From Kalaharituber pfeilii (lineage: Eukaryota; Ascomycota; Pezizomycetes; Pezizales; Pezizaceae), in assembly GCA_015179045.1 (NCBI GenBank), contig WHUZ01000024.1:372001-436000 (forward strand): a DNA stretch of 64,000 nt, given 5' to 3'. The translations under genes and the position numbers were made by a program. Shown here piece after piece: positions 63,954-64,000 of the stretch (position 1 is its first letter; each line of letters begins with the position of its first letter). The notes under the pieces were generated by a model. It was not told the DNA's origin. It was given only the letters and a program-made list of their open reading frames with translations, and made no database searches.

Positions 63954-64000
63954 TTTTTTTTTTTTTTTTTTAATATCATTAATCGCATGCCGCCCTAAGG
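63954..64000 (-). mobile_element. Family-1 retroposon, cut by the window end
   Basis: Poly(T), AATATCATTAATCGCATGCC, GCCCTAAGG: the start of a family-1 tail in minus orientation. Length and TSD cannot be judged. Confidence 0.8.

Overview
The window is nuclear DNA of a filamentous ascomycete (Pezizomycotina; finer placement is not supported). The evidence is short GT-AG introns of about 50-80 bases inside genes, fungus-restricted protein families (DUF7580, DUF4246, the acuF-like C2H2 family, aegerolysin, a truncated N-terminus of a fungal NLR) and Tad-like LINE, pogo, hAT and chromovirus elements. No rRNA, credible tRNA or CRISPR array was seen.

Genes form a few islands: an aegerolysin (10.8-11.3 kb); a divergent pair of a three-exon C2H2 protein (21.0-23.1 kb, minus) and a three-exon DUF7580 protein (23.8-26.2 kb, plus); a six-exon DUF4246 gene (27.0-29.4 kb, minus); an IRG-like GTPase with a 24-nt first exon encoding a myristoylation-type N-terminus (42.8-44.0 kb, minus); and a BTB protein (61.7-63.1 kb, plus). 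Decayed gene copies lie between them: two Sin3 fragments (16.8-17.9 and 19.8-21.0 kb), two long ankyrin-repeat paralogues and a third scrap (34.1-37.4, 48.9-51.9, 63.7 kb), and the decapitated N-terminus of an NLR (38.5-39.1 kb). An unrecognised His/Asp-rich gene sits next to Sin3 copy B.

The rest is a dense nest of transposons that can be ordered in time by their target-site duplications (TSDs). Examples are a hAT element (52.7-58.5 kb) holding a retroposed segment, which holds a second retroposon, which holds a LINE; a Mutator-like element (39.6-41.7 kb) with a LINE in its inverted repeat; a hAT (11.7-14.2 kb) holding a chromovirus fragment that itself carries a retroposon; and a pogo element (5.5-7.7 kb).

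The most striking feature is about two dozen tiny retroposons, mostly 55-65 bp. Each consists only of a conserved 3' hairpin plus poly(A), usually flanked by a 9-16 bp TSD. They are the 3' tails of two LINE lineages: family 1 ends GCC-ATA-GCCC...GGGC-GGC...GAGTAATGATAT-A(n), family 2 ends CCCTGCCATGGC...GCGGGGTTACGTGATT-A(n). In family 2 all short copies begin at the same point just upstream of the hairpin and nothing lies between about 90 and 265 bp, so this is not ordinary random 5' truncation. A 1.34-kb element with LINE ORF1 joined directly to the family-1 tail, bounded by a 16-bp TSD, is a fungal analogue of mammalian HAL1 (ORF1-only) elements.
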